DNA of 64,000 nt from Flavobacterium humi (GTDB lineage: Bacteria > Bacteroidota > Bacteroidia > Flavobacteriales > Flavobacteriaceae), in contig NZ_SRLH01000004.1 in NCBI RefSeq assembly GCF_004745595.1, forward strand, positions 62,001 to 126,000. Reading direction: 5' to 3'. Positions 61,409 through 64,000 of this stretch are shown here, piece after piece. A program made the translations under genes and the position numbers. The notes below the pieces were generated by a model. It did no database searches. It saw nothing but the letters and a program-made list of their open reading frames with translations, and was not told the origin of the DNA. How positions within the stretch are numbered: the stretch's first letter is position 1; every line of letters begins with the position of its first letter.

Positions 61409-61981
61409 ATGGCTACAGCAAATAAAAACTTATCAGATTACGATAAAAATGCAATCCCAAGCGCGAAAGATTTTCGGTTTGGGATTGTTGTTTCTGAATG
61501 GAACGATAAAATTACCGAAGGGTTATTCCGAGGGGCGGAATTCGCCTTATTGGATTGTGGAGCGGCACCTGAGAACATTATCCGCTGGAATGTACCGGGA
61601 AGTTTTGAATTGATTTACGGGGCCAAAAAAATGATAGAAACACAAAATGTGGATTGTGTCATTACCATCGGTTGCGTGATCAAAGGGGAAACGATGCATT
61701 TCGAATTTGTTTGTGAAGGTGTGACCCAGGGAATCAAGGATTTAAATGTCCTCTCCGATGTCCCTACTATCTTTTGCCTGCTGACAGATAATACCGAACA
61801 GCAGTCTATTGACAGAAGTGGAGGAATCCACGGGAACAAAGGCACTGAAGCTGCCATTGCGGCCATAAAAATGGCTTTTTTAAGGCAACAGGCCAACAGT
61901 CGTTTCCATTTTGATACCCAAAAATTATTATCGGAACATCAGTACCAAATTGAAGAAGGCAAAAAGCGGCTTGAAAAATAA
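61409..61981 (+). CDS. ribH: 6,7-dimethyl-8-ribityllumazine synthase
   Basis: A 190-residue lumazine synthase, the penultimate step in riboflavin synthesis. Motifs GIVVSEWNDKITEGLFRGAE (about 25-44), VPGSFELIYGAKKM (about 62-75), the GCVIKGETMHFEFVC block with the catalytic His (about 88-102) and the NKGTEAAIAAIKM helix are seen. It is somewhat longer than the 150-160 residues usual in bacteria because of short N- and C-terminal extensions. A good terminator follows. Confidence 0.96.
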   Translation: MATANKNLSDYDKNAIPSAKDFRFGIVVSEWNDKITEGLFRGAEFALLDCGAAPENIIRWNVPGSFELIYGAKKMIETQNVDCVITIGCVIKGETMHFEFVCEGVTQGIKDLNVLSDVPTIFCLLTDNTEQQSIDRSGGIHGNKGTEAAIAAIKMAFLRQQANSRFHFDTQKLLSEHQYQIEEGKKRLEK

Positions 61982-62007
61982 AATATAAAGCCAGGACAAT
62001 TTACGCG

Positions 62008-62055
62008 CGGTCTCTTATTTCTAAACTAAATTTTAGGAATAAGGGACCGTTTTTT
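62008..62055 (+). terminator. ribH terminator
   Basis: Long stem: arm 62008-62022 and arm 62035-62049 pair over 15 bp, two of them G-U, followed by Ts at 62050-62055. Confidence 0.85.
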
Positions 62056-62154
62056 ATTGGGATAATTTGATTTCACAAAAATAATTGTAAGATTTTTATT
62101 AGTAATAAAATAAAAATATTCTCATATTTGTGTTAAAACAAATAAAATTATCCT

Positions 62155-64000
62155 ATGAAATTAACGTTTAATCGATTTTTAGTGCTGTTTTTAGCATTAA
62201 TATCACAATTGGTACTGGCACAGGAGAGGAACGCTTCAGGTGTTGTTACAGATCAAAAAGGGCTCCCGTTACCAGGAGTTAATGTAGTCGTCAAAGGCAC
62301 CACAAGAGGCGTGCAAACAGACTTTGACGGTAAATTCAAAATCCAGGCTGCGCAGGGCGAAATACTCGTATTTAGTTTTATGGGTATGCAAACCAAAGAA
62401 GTAAGTGCATCGGCAAACATGAATGTCAAATTGACCGAAGATGCCCTGCAGTTAGGCGAAGTGACCGTTACCACCGCGTTGGGTATCAAACGGAAACCGG
62501 ACGAAATCACCACTTCCAACCAGGTAGTCAAAACAAGGGAACTGACCCAGGCCAGCAATCCCAGCGCCATTCAGAGTTTGGCAGGAAAGGTTTCAGGACT
62601 TCAGGTGAGCACCACTTCAACCGGATTGAACCCCGGCGTGAGTATCGTTTTAAGAGGGGCGAAATCAATTTCGGGAAACAACGAGGCATTGGTTGTTATT
62701 GATAACATTGTCTCGAGCGCTTCTGTTCTTTCTTCCATTGACCCTAACGTCATCGAATCCATAAATGTGATCAAAGGGGCCAATGGTGCCGCATTATATG
62801 GAGAAAGAGGGGCTACAGGTGTCATCATTGTGACCACCAAAAAAGGAACAAAGTCAGAAAAAATGACTGTTGACGTTACGTCATCGGTTACAACCGAATC
62901 CATAGCGTACCTTCCGGAAACCCAAAACAGGTACGGCCAGGGATGGCAAGGGGATTTCGACTGGACAGATCAAGGTTCCTGGGGGCCGGAATATGACGGG
63001 TCAACGCAGGTTGTCGGTATTCCGTATCCAACGGCAACAGACTGGCGTTTTGGCGCTTACGAACATATTGAAGACAATATCAAGCCTTTCTTCGATACAG
63101 GCATCAACCTGCAGAACAGTGCTACAATTGCGGCAGGCAATGTCGATACCGGATATATTTCCTTGAATTTAAACCGGCAGGATTTCAAAGGAGTTATCCC
63201 TTCCGATGTAAAAACAAAAAACTTTTTCAACTTAAGCGGCGGAAAAAAAGTAGGGAAGTTCATGCTGTCAGGGATAGCCAGGTATTCAAACGATAAAACA
63301 TCAAGGGTAAACGGGAATACATACCAGACGCTTGCCAATACGGCCGGTAATATCCCTGTTCAAATGTTCAATTCGGGTAATAATGGCGACCACTGGACAT
63401 TGTATGATGACAGCCCGTACTGGAAATTGAAAAACGACAGGACGGATATCGAAAATAATATCAACGAATTTATGGGTGAGGCACAGTATTCGTTAAACAA
63501 GAATATTGATTTTGTATTAAGGAGCTCTGTAAGGAATACTTCCGGCAATACTACTTCCTTTACCAACGAATACATCGATTTGCTCCAGTTGACGGGTACC
63601 GATAGGAAAATCCGTTCTTTTTACAGTCAGGCCAATTCAAACAGAAGGGTGATCTATACTGATTTCCTGGTGAATTTCAATTACGATTTAACGGAAAAAA
63701 TAACCTTCAAATCGAATTTGGGTTTAAACGCCACTGATGATAAATTCAATTCGGTAGGTTCTTCAGGACGTGATTTAAGCCTTGCCGATTATTACGATTT
63801 GGATAATATCTCCAATGTCCAGAATCCGTCTGAATTTAAATCAAGACAAAGGACAGCCGGTATTTTCGGGCAGGTTGATTTAGGTTACAATGAATATTTA
63901 TTCTTAAACCTTACGGGCAGAAACGATTGGAATTCGGCTTTAAAAACCATCAACAGGAAAAATACGAGCTTTTTCTACCCTTCGGCGGGTATAGCATTCA
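62155..64000 (+). CDS. SusC/RagA-family TonB-linked receptor (5' part, runs off window)
   Basis: The ATG at 62155 opens a frame that continues without a stop to the end of the window (615 codons and one base). It has a signal peptide (MKLTFNRFLVLFLALISQLVLAQ), a CarboxypepD_reg-like domain (about 25-95, SGVVTDQKGLPLPGVNVVVKG), a SusC-type plug (about 110-225) with the NNEALVVIDN and GERGATGVIIVTTKKG motifs, and the first part of the beta-barrel. SusC proteins import glycans or peptides with a SusD lipoprotein that would be encoded just beyond the right edge. A near-match -7 element, CATATTTG, lies at 62123-62130. Confidence 0.92.
   Translation, partial: MKLTFNRFLVLFLALISQLVLAQERNASGVVTDQKGLPLPGVNVVVKGTTRGVQTDFDGKFKIQAAQGEILVFSFMGMQTKEVSASANMNVKLTEDALQLGEVTVTTALGIKRKPDEITTSNQVVKTRELTQASNPSAIQSLAGKVSGLQVSTTSTGLNPGVSIVLRGAKSISGNNEALVVIDNIVSSASVLSSIDPNVIESINVIKGANGAALYGERGATGVIIVTTKKGTKSEKMTVDVTSSVTTESIAYLPETQNRYGQGWQGDFDWTDQGSWGPEYDGSTQVVGIPYPTATDWRFGAYEHIEDNIKPFFDTGINLQNSATIAAGNVDTGYISLNLNRQDFKGVIPSDVKTKNFFNLSGGKKVGKFMLSGIARYSNDKTSRVNGNTYQTLANTAGNIPVQMFNSGNNGDHWTLYDDSPYWKLKNDRTDIENNINEFMGEAQYSLNKNIDFVLRSSVRNTSGNTTSFTNEYIDLLQLTGTDRKIRSFYSQANSNRRVIYTDFLVNFNYDLTEKITFKSNLGLNATDDKFNSVGSSGRDLSLADYYDLDNISNVQNPSEFKSRQRTAGIFGQVDLGYNEYLFLNLTGRNDWNSALKTINRKNTSFFYPSAGIAF

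Noticed and set aside
1..64000. tRNA, rRNA, CRISPR array, IS element, prophage or integrase
   Set aside because: No cloverleaf, rRNA-like stretch, regular spaced repeats, transposase motif or phage gene was seen in the intergenic regions I read.

Overview
The window reads as a chromosomal segment from a Flavobacterium-like member of the Bacteroidetes (family Flavobacteriaceae). The evidence is consistent: a moderately AT-rich sequence; promoters with the Bacteroidetes -7 element TAnnTTTG, often with TTG about 19 bp upstream; almost no Shine-Dalgarno sequences; three secreted proteins with type IX secretion (T9SS) C-terminal sorting domains (two type A, one type B); a SusC/RagA receptor; an HmuY/HmuR haem locus; and many lipoproteins. 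I see no rRNA, tRNA, IS element, prophage, integrase or CRISPR array. Housekeeping genes are spread throughout, so this is core chromosome with a few accessory operons.

Layout. 0-6.3 kb: a secreted LamG/purple-acid-phosphatase-like protein, a MORN-type repeat protein, two small envelope proteins and an HTTM membrane protein, all on +. 6.3-10.4 kb: a minus-strand operon encoding a lipoprotein tyrosinase with two duplicated N-terminal domains, a HEAT-repeat protein, and a SCO-like copper/thioredoxin-fold protein. This is the most distinctive unit in the window. 10.7-16.2 kb: htpG, two lipoproteins (lipocalin-like and OmpA/glycine-zipper), an ABC ATPase and a FabH-type ketoacyl synthase. 16.2-23.2 kb: an outer-membrane beta-barrel receptor and a 1434-residue T9SS type B protein with seven tandem repeats. 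23.4-25.2 kb: argS. 25.3-30.3 kb: a haem-acquisition locus with divergent arms, a DUF6607-like protein plus a small protein on - and an HmuR-like receptor, HmuY-like lipoprotein and DoxX-like protein on +.

30.7-34.4 kb: ffh, folD, a GNAT acetyltransferase and an MscS channel. 34.4-36.4 kb: a minus-strand operon of SRPBCC, EVE, MarR and HD-phosphohydrolase genes, whose promoter sits inside an inverted repeat. 36.4-39.5 kb: rluF, GNAT, MmcQ/YjbR and two unrecognised genes in one operon. 39.6-44.9 kb: a secreted subtilase, an alpha/beta hydrolase, a coiled-coil 'zinc ribbon' protein that has lost its cysteines, a Nif3-like protein and a lipoprotein. 45-51 kb: lpxK and a purine nucleoside phosphorylase (overlapping), a hybrid histidine kinase, a glyceraldehyde-3-phosphate dehydrogenase and lipA. 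51-54.7 kb: an orphan exported protein, a TonB-family protein, and a glycosyltransferase plus ECF sigma factor pair. 54.7-60.4 kb: a run of recF, rhodanese-thioredoxin, DUF2461, murB and TPR genes, followed by a PaiB-like gene. 60.5-64 kb: a membrane-anchored TPR protein, ribH, and the 5' part of a SusC/RagA receptor cut by the window edge.

How parts fit together. The tyrosinase operon supplies a copper enzyme and a plausible copper-loading protein in one transcript. The hmu locus supplies a haem-binding lipoprotein, its TonB-dependent receptor and accessory proteins. The SRPBCC-EVE-MarR-HD unit looks like a self-regulated small-molecule response operon. Functions are inferred from recognised motifs and families; no database search was run.
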